DNA of 64,000 nucleotides from Pirellulaceae bacterium (GTDB taxonomy: Bacteria; Planctomycetota; Planctomycetia; Pirellulales; Pirellulaceae): the NCBI GenBank assembly GCA_026004795.1, contig BPJV01000002.1, positions 709,256 to 773,255 on the forward strand. Direction: 5' to 3'. This document shows, piece by piece, positions 43,103-53,232 of the stretch (within the stretch, counting starts at the first letter, position 1; the number at the start of each line of letters is the position of its first letter). Under the pieces are notes generated by a model that was given only the letters and a program-made list of their open reading frames with translations, made no database searches and had not been told where the DNA came from. The translations under genes were made by a program, and so were the position numbers.

Positions 43103-45877
43103 TCAAGGAGCCGACGGCGCGGCGGAGGGGCGGAAATCCCCGGCCACAAAAATGATCAGCCGTTGTGGTTCGAGGTGTTTGCGCACTGCTTCGTTGACCT
43201 GGTCCGCCGTCATGGCCGCAATGCGCTGATCGAGGTCGGCATAGTAGGCCATCGTCCGATTGGCGAACAAGGTGTTCGCCAGGATCGACGCCAATTGCGA
43301 TTCACGCGTGCGTTGCAACTGGTTTTCGCGCAAGATCGCTTGACGGGCGGCTTCTACCTCCTCGACGGTCACCCCCTCATCGACAAACTTGGCCAACTCT
43401 TCATCGATGACTTGCATCAACCGATCCTTGTTGGCCGGATTGGTGATTGCGAACAGGGTGAACCTGGCTCGACGGTCGATCGGATGGGCGTTGAAGCCGG
43501 TGCCGACGCCGTAGGACAGGCCCTCCTGTTGACGCACGCGATTGCCCAACCGGGAAGACAGGGCACCGGCCCCTAAGATGTAATCGCCGACCACCATGGC
43601 TGGGTAGTCCGGATCATCGTCGCGCATGGCAATGTGTTCGCCCCCGTAGTACACCGCGTTGGCCTTGTCGGGGGTGAGGATTTCTTCCCGGCGACCCGGC
43701 AATTCGACATGAGCCGGCGTGGGAACACGACGGTATTCGACCTCGGTAGCCCAGCCGTCAAAGATCGATTCGGCAAGGGACAGCAGCTCCTCCCGATCGA
43801 AATCGCCGACCGCGGCCAGTTCACCGTATTGACCGCTGAGCTGTTGGGAGTGCAATTGCCGGATGCTATCGAGCGGCAAACTCCGATAGCGTTCCAGTTG
43901 CTCCTCGAAGGTGGGGACATAGCGGATGTCCTCCGGCGGGTAGGGGGCCAAAGCCCGCTGCAAGGCGAGGCCGGCCAACGCTGCCGGCTCGGTCATCTGG
44001 CTCTCCGTATCAGCAATCACTTGCCGCTTCAGCACGGCAAACTCCTCTTCGTCGAACCGGGGGGCGCGGAGCATTTGTCCCACCAGCTCCATCACCTCGG
44101 GCAGCTTGTCGCGTTGCGTCTGGATGGAGACCGACAATAGGCCTGGCGTTCCTGACATCCGAACCCGCGTGCGCAGCGCATCGAGTCGATCTTGCAGCTG
44201 TTGGTAGTTCAAGGTCTCGGTGCCACGTTCCAACATGTCCGGAAGCAATTGAGCGGCGGTGACCAGCGGTTGCAGGCTTTGCTCATTGCCGTAACGGAGG
44301 TTGAGCTGCACGTGCACTGCTTGCCCACGCGTCTTTTTCGGCAGCAAGGCCGTCTTGATTCCTGAGGAGAGCGACTGCCGCACGGTGCGTTGTTCGATCT
44401 TGTGCGGGTCCGGATCGAGCGCTTCCCCTTGCTGGACCTCCTCCCGGCCTTGGTAGTCGGCCAGCAATTCTTGAAGGTTGGGAGCCGCCGGGATCTCCAC
44501 CTTCTGGCTCGTCTCGGCGGGAATGAACAGTCCCACGGTGCGGTTGTTGCGTAGCAGGTACTTGGCTGCCACCTCGGTACACTGCCCGACAGTCAATTGC
44601 TCGATACGATCGCGGTGCAGGAAGTACAGTCGCCAATCCCCTTGTGCCGCCCATTCGCTCAGCTCGATGGCAATGGCGCGCGAATTGGCGGCCCGCAATT
44701 CACGGGACTTGAGAAACTGGCTCTTGGCCCGCTGCAATTCCTCTTCCGTGACCGGGCGCTCGGCGATCGTCTCGATCGATTCCAGTAGCGCTTGCCTTGC
44801 CGACTCCAGCGACTTGTCCGTGGGCACCTGAGCCATGAAGAAGATCAGCCCGGGATCATGCAGTCCCATCGACATGGTGAACACGTTGCTGGCAACCTCC
44901 GGGAGGACCAATTCCTGGTACAACCGCCCGGCGGGTTCGGTTCCGTAGATGGAAGCAATCGTCTCCATCGCGGCATAATCGGGATGGGAACCGGCAGGGA
45001 TGTGGTAACATGCCCCCACGTACTGCGTATTGCCCACGCGGCGCAGTACAACCGTCCGTTCGCCATCCTGTGGGGGTTCGATCGTATAGGTGCGATCAAG
45101 GGGAATGGGCGGTGGCTCGAGCTCGCCAAAGTACTTGGTGACCAATTCGAGCGCTGTGGCTTCCTCCAAGTTGCCCGCCAGGACGAGCATCACATTGTCC
45201 GGACGGTAGAACTTGCGGTAGAACGCCCGCAGGCGATCGATGGGGACACGTTCAATGTCCGAGCGATTACCAATGGTGCTGCGTCCGTAATTGTGCCAGT
45301 CGTAGGCCACCGATTGCATGCGTTGTAGCAAGATGCCTCGCGGATTGTTTTCGCCGCGTTCAAATTCGTTCCGCACCACGGTCATTTCGGAGGCCAAGTC
45401 CTCGCCCCGCACAAAGCTGTTCATCAGGCGATCGGCTTCCAGGCGGATGGCAAATTCCAGGTTCTCCAAGGCTTCTTCCGGATTGGCCGCCGGCAGTGTC
45501 TCGTAGTAGTTCGTGCGATCGAGCCACGTCGTGCCGTTGAATTGCGCTCCGCGGTTCTGCAGCAGTTCGGGGATGTTGGGGTGAGCCGGCGTTCCTTTGA
45601 ACAGCATGTGTTCCAACAAGTGGGCCATTCCCGCTTCGCCATATCCTTCATGGCGTGACCCCACGAAGACCGTCATGTTGACGGTAACTTCCGATGCCCC
45701 GGGATCGGGAAACAGCAAGACTTGCGCCCCGTTGGCCAAGCGATACTCGCTGATGCCTTCAATCGATGTCACGCGTGTCAACGACGGCTCCTTCGCATTC
45801 ACCTGTTCCCGGCCCCCTATCCACATCCCGGCCATCAACATCACCGCGATGGCGCTCACCCCACGTCGAACGTTCAC
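43103..45877 (-). CDS. M16 family zinc metallopeptidase (double-domain, pitrilysin type), exported
   Basis: A 924-residue protein with four M16-type lobes in two halves. The inverted zinc motif HXXEH is at His86-Glu89-His90 ('MAHLLEHMLFKGTPAHP') with the third ligand probably Glu171 in 'MTVVRNEFERGENNPRG', so the N-terminal half is catalytic. The second half ends with 'RQQEGLSYGVGTGFNAHPID', the family's substrate-binding motif, and lacks HXXEH, as is usual. Start is GTG 45877, with GGGAG 8 bp upstream; a signal peptide (ISAIAVMLMAGMWIGG-like, residues 8-22) follows directly. The frame is open well upstream of this but that part overlaps the neighbouring gene's antisense. It probably degrades peptides or protein fragments outside the cytoplasm. 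Confidence 0.9.
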   Translation of the reverse strand: MNVRRGVSAIAVMLMAGMWIGGREQVNAKEPSLTRVTSIEGISEYRLANGAQVLLFPDPGASEVTVNMTVFVGSRHEGYGEAGMAHLLEHMLFKGTPAHPNIPELLQNRGAQFNGTTWLDRTNYYETLPAANPEEALENLEFAIRLEADRLMNSFVRGEDLASEMTVVRNEFERGENNPRGILLQRMQSVAYDWHNYGRSTIGNRSDIERVPIDRLRAFYRKFYRPDNVMLVLAGNLEEATALELVTKYFGELEPPPIPLDRTYTIEPPQDGERTVVLRRVGNTQYVGACYHIPAGSHPDYAAMETIASIYGTEPAGRLYQELVLPEVASNVFTMSMGLHDPGLIFFMAQVPTDKSLESARQALLESIETIAERPVTEEELQRAKSQFLKSRELRAANSRAIAIELSEWAAQGDWRLYFLHRDRIEQLTVGQCTEVAAKYLLRNNRTVGLFIPAETSQKVEIPAAPNLQELLADYQGREEVQQGEALDPDPHKIEQRTVRQSLSSGIKTALLPKKTRGQAVHVQLNLRYGNEQSLQPLVTAAQLLPDMLERGTETLNYQQLQDRLDALRTRVRMSGTPGLLSVSIQTQRDKLPEVMELVGQMLRAPRFDEEEFAVLKRQVIADTESQMTEPAALAGLALQRALAPYPPEDIRYVPTFEEQLERYRSLPLDSIRQLHSQQLSGQYGELAAVGDFDREELLSLAESIFDGWATEVEYRRVPTPAHVELPGRREEILTPDKANAVYYGGEHIAMRDDDPDYPAMVVGDYILGAGALSSRLGNRVRQQEGLSYGVGTGFNAHPIDRRARFTLFAITNPANKDRLMQVIDEELAKFVDEGVTVEEVEAARQAILRENQLQRTRESQLASILANTLFANRTMAYYADLDQRIAAMTADQVNEAVRKHLEPQRLIIFVAGDFRPSAAPSAP

Positions 45878-46346
45878 AGTCTTCACTCCCTTGCTGATGG
45901 CGCGACCTGCTGTTCGGATTGTTAGTGCCCAGTGTGGGCAATGTAACGATGTGAGTCCACCGGGGCAACCAATCACGCGGCGACGGCCGGTGGTTTTCCA
46001 CCCGAAATCAACGTCCTGGCCCGCAGCGGGGCGGTTCGCCGGCGCGCGGATGCTCCTTGCTCGATGCCTCTCGATGCCGTGTTGGGCGGGGGAACCGAAG
46101 CGGGGGCGGCTACTGCAGAAGGACCGAATCCCTATCGGCGCCCTCGGCTTGTGCCGGCGAAGAGCTATGGCTTGGCGGTGAGAGGGAACGCGTCGCCGGT
46201 TGGCCAGTCGATGAGCAAGGTGCGTGCTGCCGAGGAAGTACGGTCGGGGGATTTCCGCCGGGCAATCGCCGCCGAGAGTACGAATGAGAAGCCGCCCCGA
46301 GTGCCGGCGCGGGCGGCGTCGATCGAGCGCGGACGACGTGGCTGAC
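45878..46346. other. Intergenic, nothing recognised
   Basis: A 469-bp G+C-rich region between two minus-strand genes. Several open frames cross it but none has protein-like character. The M16 promoter is expected near 45900-45960. Confidence 0.4.
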
Positions 46347-47033
46347 TCAGTGCCGTTGCGCGGCGTCGGCAGGAGTGTCGGTCGCTTCCCCCGCTTCTCC
46401 CACGGCCGACGCCTGCCGCTGGGCATCGGTTTCTTCTTCGGTGGGGCCACCGACAATGCGGTCGCGGGGCAGTTGGGATTCCAACCGGCGAAGCATCTGG
46501 CCGATCGCCTGGCGATCGTACTTGAAGTCGTCGAATACAAAGGACTTCGTCCCCTGCGGAGTCATATAATAGGCTTTGGCAATTCCCTTCTTGGCCCACT
46601 TGGTCTTGTCCAACCGCTCGACGGCGGCGAACGGCACTTCCTGTCCCCAACTGGTGCGAATTCCTTCGTCGGTCTCCTCGACCCACGTGCCACGGCTGGT
46701 TATCAACAGATAGAGGGCGGGAATGCCCAAGACGGCGAACACCGCGGCAAAAACATACTGGCCAACGATATCGCTTTCGATCTCCTCGGCCGTTTTTTCG
46801 GGCGGTTTCGTCGACCAACCGTTTTCCTTGGCCACCTGCTCCCAACGCTCCAACCGCTCCTCGGTCGCCAAGTCGCGCAGTGCGTCGTACGCGCGGGCTT
46901 TCGGCAATTGCCGGGGATAACCGATCACGCCGTCGTACAAAAACCATAACGAGAACGAGATCCCTACGGCGGCCATCAGGGCGTAACGCATCAAATAGCC
47001 CGTTTGGAATTCCGCCCGATTCTTTGCGTCCAC
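46347..47033 (-). CDS. Two-helix membrane protein with PH-like domain, unknown function
   Basis: A 228-residue protein. Helix one is 'YALMAAVGISFSLWFLYDGV' and helix two 'YVFAAVFAVLGIPALYLLI', with a charged 60-residue loop between them. After the second helix, 'TWVEETDEGIRTSWGQEVPF' and 'VERLDKTKWAKKGIAKAYYM' followed by 'KSFVFDDFKYDRQAIGQML' resemble the bacterial PH (bPH) fold of membrane proteins. An acidic, flexible tail follows. Start is GTG 47033 with AGGAGA 8 bp upstream; in-frame ATG 47102 lacks a site. A 12-bp perfect palindrome GGTAGGCCTACC (47062-47073) lies just upstream. Confidence 0.7.
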   Translation of the reverse strand: MDAKNRAEFQTGYLMRYALMAAVGISFSLWFLYDGVIGYPRQLPKARAYDALRDLATEERLERWEQVAKENGWSTKPPEKTAEEIESDIVGQYVFAAVFAVLGIPALYLLITSRGTWVEETDEGIRTSWGQEVPFAAVERLDKTKWAKKGIAKAYYMTPQGTKSFVFDDFKYDRQAIGQMLRRLESQLPRDRIVGGPTEEETDAQRQASAVGEAGEATDTPADAAQRH

Positions 47034-47567
47034 GTTCGCTGTCTCCTGTGCTTCGTGGCTTGGTAGGCCTACCGTTGGTTGTGATCTACCTAACGATACC
47101 AAGCAATGACAAAACTTCTAGTCAATGGTACCCTGCGTCGACGGTGGTTCCTCCCGCCGAGTTGGTCAGCAAGGCGTTCCCCCGGGGGACATAGCGATGG
47201 CCGGCAGTTGCCAGCCATGCGGCGTGGAACGTTACCGAGCGAACTAACACGGAGGGAGATGCGTAGGGAGGCAACGGTCGCATCGTGCCCAGCAGAGCGG
47301 AGTAGCCGCGGGAAAGCTGGGCGGTATAACGGTGCTGTTTCACGGTGGCCTGCATTTGGCATCTCCGAATTGGTGGTAAACTAAAGACGTTGACCGAAGG
47401 CTCGCCATTGGTGGTCAACGAGCAACCTGGGCAGGGGACGTTAGGGGGCGGAAGGGGCCCACGGCGCGCCCCGTGCGGGAGCGGCTCGCGCGAACAGGCC
47501 GAGCCAATTGGTCGGTGGAAATCTACGGGACCGAAGGACAATAGAACGGAGGATTCGCTAGAGAATA
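47034..47567. other. Divergent intergenic region
   Basis: This 534-bp region drives the membrane protein (-) and the ABC operon (+). It contains the palindrome GGTAGGCCTACC at 47062-47073. No gene was recognised; a plus-strand 76-codon frame overlapping the ABC start has no support. Confidence 0.45.
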
Positions 47568-48347
47568 ATGAGTGAATCGGAGAACCAGCCGCAGAGTCCG
47601 TCCGCGGAGAGCACGGCCGCTGCGCCTCGACGCGCGATGATCGAGGCGGTGGGGCTGTCGAAGTTTTATGGACCGTTCGCCGCCGCGCGGGACATCACTT
47701 TCAATGTGTATGAAGGTGAACTGGTGGCGTTTTTAGGGCCTAACGGTGCGGGCAAGAGCACCACCATGAAGATGCTCACCGGCTACATCGCGCCCAGCGA
47801 AGGCGTGGCGCGGATTGCGGGGCATGACATGTTGAAGGATCGCATCGCCGGCAGCCGGCATCTTGGCTACCTGCCCGAGAATGGTCCTTTGTATCCCGAG
47901 ATGACGCCGCTGGCCATGCTGGATTTTTTTGCCGAAGCGCGGGGGCTGAGCAAGGATCGCAAGCAGGAGCGCATCGAGGCGGTGGTCGACATTTGCGATC
48001 TGGGGACCGTGGTGCACAAGCCGATCAGCAAGTTGTCGAAGGGGTTCAAGCAGCGGGTGGGAATGGCGCAAGCGCTGCTGCACGAGCCGGACGTGCTCAT
48101 CTTGGACGAACCGACGGCTGGGCTGGACCCCAATCAGATTCGCGAGGTGCGCAAGACGATGCGTCGCCTGCGGGAGACGAAAACCATTCTCTTGTCGACG
48201 CACATCCTTCAAGAAGTTACCGCCATGGCGGACCGGGTAATGCTCATCAACGAAGGGCGTAAGGTCTTCGATGGTACCGTCGAGGAATTGCGGGCGGTGC
48301 AGGACGACTTGGACCAGGCGTTCCACCAGTTGACGGGGGTCGCTTGA
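47568..48347 (+). CDS. ABC transporter ATP-binding protein, GldA-like
   Basis: A 259-residue ABC ATPase. Walker A is 'GPNGAGKST' (residues 57-65), the signature is 'LSKGFKQRVGMAQAL', Walker B with the catalytic Glu is 'VLILDEPTAGLDP', and the switch His is in 'ILLSTHILQEV'. The 'GYLPENGPLYPEMTPLAML' Q-loop neighbourhood is typical of GldA/NatA-type exporters. Residues 1-22 are a polar leader before the domain. GGAGG lies 14 bp upstream of the ATG. It pairs with the permease-GldG fusion and the DUF4340 protein downstream; this trio is common in planctomycetes, where its cargo is unknown. Gliding is one role of the homologues in Bacteroidetes. Confidence 0.92.
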   Translation: MSESENQPQSPSAESTAAAPRRAMIEAVGLSKFYGPFAAARDITFNVYEGELVAFLGPNGAGKSTTMKMLTGYIAPSEGVARIAGHDMLKDRIAGSRHLGYLPENGPLYPEMTPLAMLDFFAEARGLSKDRKQERIEAVVDICDLGTVVHKPISKLSKGFKQRVGMAQALLHEPDVLILDEPTAGLDPNQIREVRKTMRRLRETKTILLSTHILQEVTAMADRVMLINEGRKVFDGTVEELRAVQDDLDQAFHQLTGVA

Positions 48348-48514
48348 GGTGGTCCGCTGCTCTCGTTTCGGTGCCCTGGCGATCGGCGGCGCGGCGTCCA
48401 TCGGGCGAACCTATCGCATCGCGCCGGCCAGGCGGCGCGGGGACCATGCTACGGACGCATCGCCGACTGACTGCGAACACTCTTTGTCGATAGTAGGGAA
48501 AGACGACTTGAACC

Positions 48515-51445
48515 ATGACAGCTGAAGTCATCAATCTTGTTCTGCCGTTGATCAAGTTGATTCTTATCGACCTTATCGTCGGCCTGATTGCGTTTCTGTT
48601 GTTGGGGCTGTTGGCGAAACAGAAACGCGCTGCCTATGCGGTGTTGAAGCGCAATTTTCTAGGTTACTTTTCTAATCCCACCGGTTACGTGTTTCTTTGT
48701 CTGTTCGTATTGCTGACCTCGATGGCGGCGTTCTGGCCGCACGAGTTCTTCAATTCGAATCTGGCCAATCTCGACCAGTTGAATTATTGGTTTCCGATCA
48801 TCATGTTGTTTTTCATCCCGGCCATCACCATGAGCATCTGGGCCGATGAGAAACGGCAGGGGACCGACGAATTGTTGCTTACCCTGCCTGCGGATGATTT
48901 CGACATCGTCATCGGCAAATACTTGGCCGCTGCGTCGATCTACACGGTTTCCCTGTTGTTTTCGCAAGTGTCCACCTTTCTGGTGTTGCTGTTTCTTTCC
49001 CTAGGAGAGATCGATACCGGGTTGTTCTTCGCCAATTATTTGGGCTACTGGTTCATCGGGTTGGCCATGCTGTCGATCGGCATGGTGGCATCCTTTTTGA
49101 CTCACAATTTGACCGTAGGGTTTATTTTGGGGGCGGCCTTCAACGCACCGCTGGTTTTCGCCTCGATGGCTGACGTGATCGTTCCCGATCGCCGGTGGGC
49201 GGAATTCATTTCTCAGTTCTCGGTCCAGGCACAGTTCGACAGCTTTGGGCGTGGGGTGATCAGCATCGCGCCGATCGTCTATTTCACGTTGATCACCGTG
49301 TTCGGTATTTACTTGTGCATGGTTTTGATCGGGAGGCGGCATTGGAGTGGTGGAGACGACAGCAACGTGATGTTTCTCCACTACTTCACTCGCGTGACGA
49401 TGGCGTTGGTCTGCGTGTTTTCACTCAGCTACTTCACTCGCCACCATGATTACCTGCGGTACGACGCCACGGAAGGGCAGGTCAGTTCGCTCAGCCCGGT
49501 GACGAAGCGGCTGTTACGATCGTTGGATCCCGAGCGGCCGATCGTCATTGAGGCGTTCATTTCCGATGACATTCCAGAGCAGTATGCCAAGACGCGCTAT
49601 GATTTGCTGACGCTGCTCAAGGAGTTCCGTGCTTTGGCCTCGGGCAACAACGTGAGGTTGCGAATTCAGATCTACGATCATATCGAGCCGTTCGGCGAGG
49701 AGGCGCAGCGGGCCGAGAAGCAGTACGGTATCACGCCGCGCGTCGTACGGGTGCGCGAACGAGGGGCGTACAAGGATCAGGAGGTGATTCTGGGCGCTGC
49801 CGTTCGCAGTGGGCTGTCGAAGGTGGTGATTCCGTTCCTGGAAAGCGGCATTCCGGTGGAGTACGAATTGGTGCGGTCGATCACCACGGTGGCCGAACCA
49901 AGTCGCCGCAAGCTGGGCGTGGTCAATACCGACGCTCACTTCATGGGAGGCATCGTATTGCGCGGCGGCTCGGTGACGCAGTTGCCCAAGCAGCCGATCA
50001 TCGAGGAACTGGAGAAACAGTATGCCGTCGAAGCGGTCGACCCGAGCTCGCCCATCGCGGTCGATGCCTACGATGTGCTGATGGTGGTGCAGCCTAGTTC
50101 GCTGAGCCCGGCGCAGATGACCAACCTGATCGAAGCGATCCAAGCGGGGGTGCCCACGGCCATCTTTGAAGATCCCCTCCCGGCGTTGTATGAGGCCGTT
50201 CCCGGTACCGGCGTGCCGCGGATGCCCAACCCGATGGCTGGCAGCCAGGCGCCGGAGCCGAAGGCCGATATGCAGCAATTGTGGGAGGTGCTGGGGATCA
50301 ATCCGCCTGTCCGTCCCGGCCTCACCGGGATCCATCCGGAGATTGTTTGGCAACAGTACAACCCGCATCCCAAGCTGCAGTACTTGATCAACGCCAATGA
50401 CGAGTGGCTGTTCATTCTCGAAGGGCCGGATGAGCAGGCGGACTATCTCAGTGAGGCGAGCCCGATAACGGCCGGTTTGCGCGAATTGATGTTTTTGTAC
50501 GCGGGGGCGATACTGCCGGAGGAGAACCGCGATGACCTGACGGTGACCAGCCTGGTCAAGACGCGGGGTGAAGTGTCGGGCCGGATCGGCTACGAGGACT
50601 TGGTCAACCAGATGCGACAAGGGAACCCTTCCCTGGCCCAGTTGAGACTGCTGCAAGGGCTACCGTTGGGTGAACAGACCTTGGCGGCGTGGATCGCCGG
50701 GGTGGAGGCAGCCGGAGCCGACTCCTCGACGGAGCCAACCGCTGACGACTCGGCGTCGACGGCAACGGTCGCGCCCGAGGATAGTCGGCGCGTGAAAGCG
50801 GTGTACGTCGCCGACATCGATCACATGCACCGTTTTTTTGCGGAGAATCGCAAGCGGCCGGAGGTGTTCGAAGAGTTTGATCTGCGCGTGCAGAATATCG
50901 TGTTCGTGTTGAATGTCATCGATGTGCTGGCCGGCGAGCTGGACTATCCGGCGATCCGCAGTCATGAGCCGCGGCATGTGACCCTGGCGCTGTTCGAGAG
51001 ACAAGCCGAGGAGTTCCGGCAGCGGGCGTTGGAAGAGCAGAAGCGGTTTCAGGATGAATTCAACCAGGAGAAACAGGCGGCCGAAGAGGAGATGCAAAAG
51101 AAGTTGGCCGAGTTTCGGGACCGATTGGAGAAGCTGAATCGGGACGGCACCACGACCGACGCTCGCCGTGACGAATACGTACGGTTGCAACAACAAGCGC
51201 AAATCGTCGCCGAGATCCAGAACCGTAAGGTATCGGTAAAAACGCAGCAGTTGCAGCTCAAACGGGATCGCAAGATCGCCGAAAGCCAGCGGGCATCCGA
51301 AGCGGCCATTTTGAAACTGCAGAATCGGTACAAGATGGTGGCCATTTTCCTGCCCCCCATCCCCCCGCTGCTGCTCGGGGCGGCCGTGTTCGTCACGCGA
51401 CGGGTGCGGGAACGGGAGGGTATTTCCAAATCGCGGTTGCGTTAA
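48515..51445 (+). CDS. ABC permease fused to GldG-type domain (GldF-GldG fusion)
   Basis: A 976-residue membrane protein. Residues 1-300 are an ABC2-type permease with about six or seven helices ('LFVLLTSMAAFW', 'YWFPIIMLFFIPAITMSIW', 'GTDELLLTLPADDFDIVIGK'). From about 320 the GldG-type extracytoplasmic domain begins ('VSSLSPVTKRLLRSLDPERP'), continuing past 'VEYELVRSITTVAE' and 'DVLMVVQPSSLSPAQMTNL'. A coiled coil (about 825-930) precedes a last helix 'VAIFLPPIPPLLLGAAVFVT'. In Bacteroidetes GldF and GldG are separate. It lies 167 bp after the ATPase gene and 122 bp before the DUF4340 gene. Confidence 0.9.
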   Translation: MTAEVINLVLPLIKLILIDLIVGLIAFLLLGLLAKQKRAAYAVLKRNFLGYFSNPTGYVFLCLFVLLTSMAAFWPHEFFNSNLANLDQLNYWFPIIMLFFIPAITMSIWADEKRQGTDELLLTLPADDFDIVIGKYLAAASIYTVSLLFSQVSTFLVLLFLSLGEIDTGLFFANYLGYWFIGLAMLSIGMVASFLTHNLTVGFILGAAFNAPLVFASMADVIVPDRRWAEFISQFSVQAQFDSFGRGVISIAPIVYFTLITVFGIYLCMVLIGRRHWSGGDDSNVMFLHYFTRVTMALVCVFSLSYFTRHHDYLRYDATEGQVSSLSPVTKRLLRSLDPERPIVIEAFISDDIPEQYAKTRYDLLTLLKEFRALASGNNVRLRIQIYDHIEPFGEEAQRAEKQYGITPRVVRVRERGAYKDQEVILGAAVRSGLSKVVIPFLESGIPVEYELVRSITTVAEPSRRKLGVVNTDAHFMGGIVLRGGSVTQLPKQPIIEELEKQYAVEAVDPSSPIAVDAYDVLMVVQPSSLSPAQMTNLIEAIQAGVPTAIFEDPLPALYEAVPGTGVPRMPNPMAGSQAPEPKADMQQLWEVLGINPPVRPGLTGIHPEIVWQQYNPHPKLQYLINANDEWLFILEGPDEQADYLSEASPITAGLRELMFLYAGAILPEENRDDLTVTSLVKTRGEVSGRIGYEDLVNQMRQGNPSLAQLRLLQGLPLGEQTLAAWIAGVEAAGADSSTEPTADDSASTATVAPEDSRRVKAVYVADIDHMHRFFAENRKRPEVFEEFDLRVQNIVFVLNVIDVLAGELDYPAIRSHEPRHVTLALFERQAEEFRQRALEEQKRFQDEFNQEKQAAEEEMQKKLAEFRDRLEKLNRDGTTTDARRDEYVRLQQQAQIVAEIQNRKVSVKTQQLQLKRDRKIAESQRASEAAILKLQNRYKMVAIFLPPIPPLLLGAAVFVTRRVREREGISKSRLR

Positions 51446-51567
51446 CGGTTGCGGTGGCGTGAACCGATTGAACGATGAACCGCGTTTTTAGGGGGCGGCG
51501 AGCCGTTCGGCTCGAGCAGCGGTGCGAAGAAACACGGGATGGCACATCCTTGCGGGAGGAATTACTG

Positions 51568-53232
51568 GTGAACCCAATGCGAACCACTGTTCTCTTTGTA
51601 GCCCTGGCCGTGATCTCCGTCGGGCTTGCTTGGTGGTCCAAGCCCGAGGCGATCATCAAGGAAAGCGACGCTTCGTTGGAACGGATCGGCGAAGACGTAT
51701 TCCCAGGCCTCAGTGATCCCAACCTGGCTACCTCACTGGAGATCATTACCTACGACGAAACATTGGCGCGTCTCAAACCGTTTGTCGTCGCCAAGGATAA
51801 ACAAACGGGCTTGTGGAAACTCCCTTCGCACGATGGCTACCCTGCCGATGCGGCAGATCAAGTGCGGGACGCTACCACGCCGCTGATCGGCCTGAAGATC
51901 TTGTCGATCGCTTCCACCGACCGCGGCGACCATGAATTGTTCGGGGTGATCAGTCCCGAGGACTCGTCGTTGGCGGCCGGCACCAGCGGCGTGGGCATGC
52001 TGGTGCGACTGAAGGATGAGACGGATAAGGTACTGGCCGCGTTGATCATTGGCAAACAGGTGGAAGGCGCTCCACAGCAACGCTACGTGCGGATTCCGAC
52101 CGAGGATGTGGTGTACACGGTGGAGATCGATACCCATGCGTTCACGACCGACTTCCGAGATTGGATCGACGAACGACTGTTGGACGTCCGTGGTTTCGAT
52201 ATCACGAAGGTTATTGGCCACGATTATGAATTGGTGCAACAGGCCACCAACTCCGTACGCATCGAGCGCCATTTCGACGTCGAGCTGGCCTACGATGCGG
52301 CGAACAATCGTTGGTCGCTGGGCGATTACCGGACCTATCGAGGCGGTGCCGCGTTGCCCGCAGAGCCTGCTCCCGGTGAACAGTTGAATACGCGCTTCCT
52401 CAATGATTTGCGCATGGCGGCGCAAGACCTGGAGATCATCAACGTGAAACGCAAGCCGGCCACGTTGGCGGCGGCTGTCCGTGAAGGAAAATGGGACCTG
52501 GAGGATGAGCAGAGCATCGCTACGTTGCAGGAGCTAGGCTTTTTCGTCGCACGCACTCCCCAGGGATCCCAAGTCTTTGCCGTCGGGGGCGAGACGATCA
52601 TTGAAATCGGGGCCGGGGTGCAGTACGTGTTGCAGTTTGGCCAGGCGACGGCCAACCTGGCTACCATCGAAGAGGACATGGAGTCGGAGTCCAGTGGCCT
52701 GAGTCGGTATCTGCTGGTCACGGCGCAACTGGATGAATCGCGATTCCCTCCTCCGGAACTGGAGGCCGTGCCGGAGACGGTGGAAGAGATGCTCGAGCGA
52801 GATCGCCAGGTGGCTGGTGAGGACGCGTCAGCAAGCGACGAGACGCCCGAGGAGTTGCGCGAGCGGTTGGAGGTCGTGCGCGAGCAAATCATGAAAGAGA
52901 ACCAGCGCAAGGTAGACGAGCGGCAAGAGCGAATCGAAGCGGCGCGCCGCCAGGTGAGTGAGCTGAACGCTCGTTTCGCCGACTGGTTCTATGTGATTGC
53001 CGATGAAGATTATCTTCCGTTACGCATCACTCGTGACAAACTTTTCGTCCGCGGCGACGCGGGAACCTCGACCGCTGTTCCTGCCGCCGACTCGTCAGAC
53101 CAAGCCGCTCCCGGGGAGGTGTCGAATCCCGCGGCGATGGGAGCGGGGGGAACTGGCGGCCGAATCTCCGACGAAGGTGAGGGATTGATCCCCGGACACC
53201 TTGGATTCGCCGGGGAATACCCCAGGTGGTGA
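51568..53232 (+). CDS. DUF4340 domain protein
   Basis: A 554-residue protein with an N-terminal membrane anchor ('TVLFVALAVISVGLAWW'). The DUF4340 region follows, with 'GLWKLPSHDGYPADAADQVR' and 'VARTPQGSQVFAVGGE' typical of the family, which nearly always accompanies GldA/GldG ABC genes. A charged helical segment (about 430-500) and a low-complexity Gly/Pro end complete it. The start is GTG 51568 with GGGAGGA 7 bp upstream; ATG 51577 is four codons in. The frame is open to 51475. Likely a periplasm-facing partner of the ABC complex; function unknown. Confidence 0.85.
   Translation: MNPMRTTVLFVALAVISVGLAWWSKPEAIIKESDASLERIGEDVFPGLSDPNLATSLEIITYDETLARLKPFVVAKDKQTGLWKLPSHDGYPADAADQVRDATTPLIGLKILSIASTDRGDHELFGVISPEDSSLAAGTSGVGMLVRLKDETDKVLAALIIGKQVEGAPQQRYVRIPTEDVVYTVEIDTHAFTTDFRDWIDERLLDVRGFDITKVIGHDYELVQQATNSVRIERHFDVELAYDAANNRWSLGDYRTYRGGAALPAEPAPGEQLNTRFLNDLRMAAQDLEIINVKRKPATLAAAVREGKWDLEDEQSIATLQELGFFVARTPQGSQVFAVGGETIIEIGAGVQYVLQFGQATANLATIEEDMESESSGLSRYLLVTAQLDESRFPPPELEAVPETVEEMLERDRQVAGEDASASDETPEELRERLEVVREQIMKENQRKVDERQERIEAARRQVSELNARFADWFYVIADEDYLPLRITRDKLFVRGDAGTSTAVPAADSSDQAAPGEVSNPAAMGAGGTGGRISDEGEGLIPGHLGFAGEYPRW

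Noticed and set aside
45878..46540. N-terminal extension of the M16 peptidase to 46540
   Set aside because: The extension overlaps the neighbouring membrane-protein gene and is Arg/Pro-rich. GTG 45877 has a ribosome site and a signal peptide directly after it.
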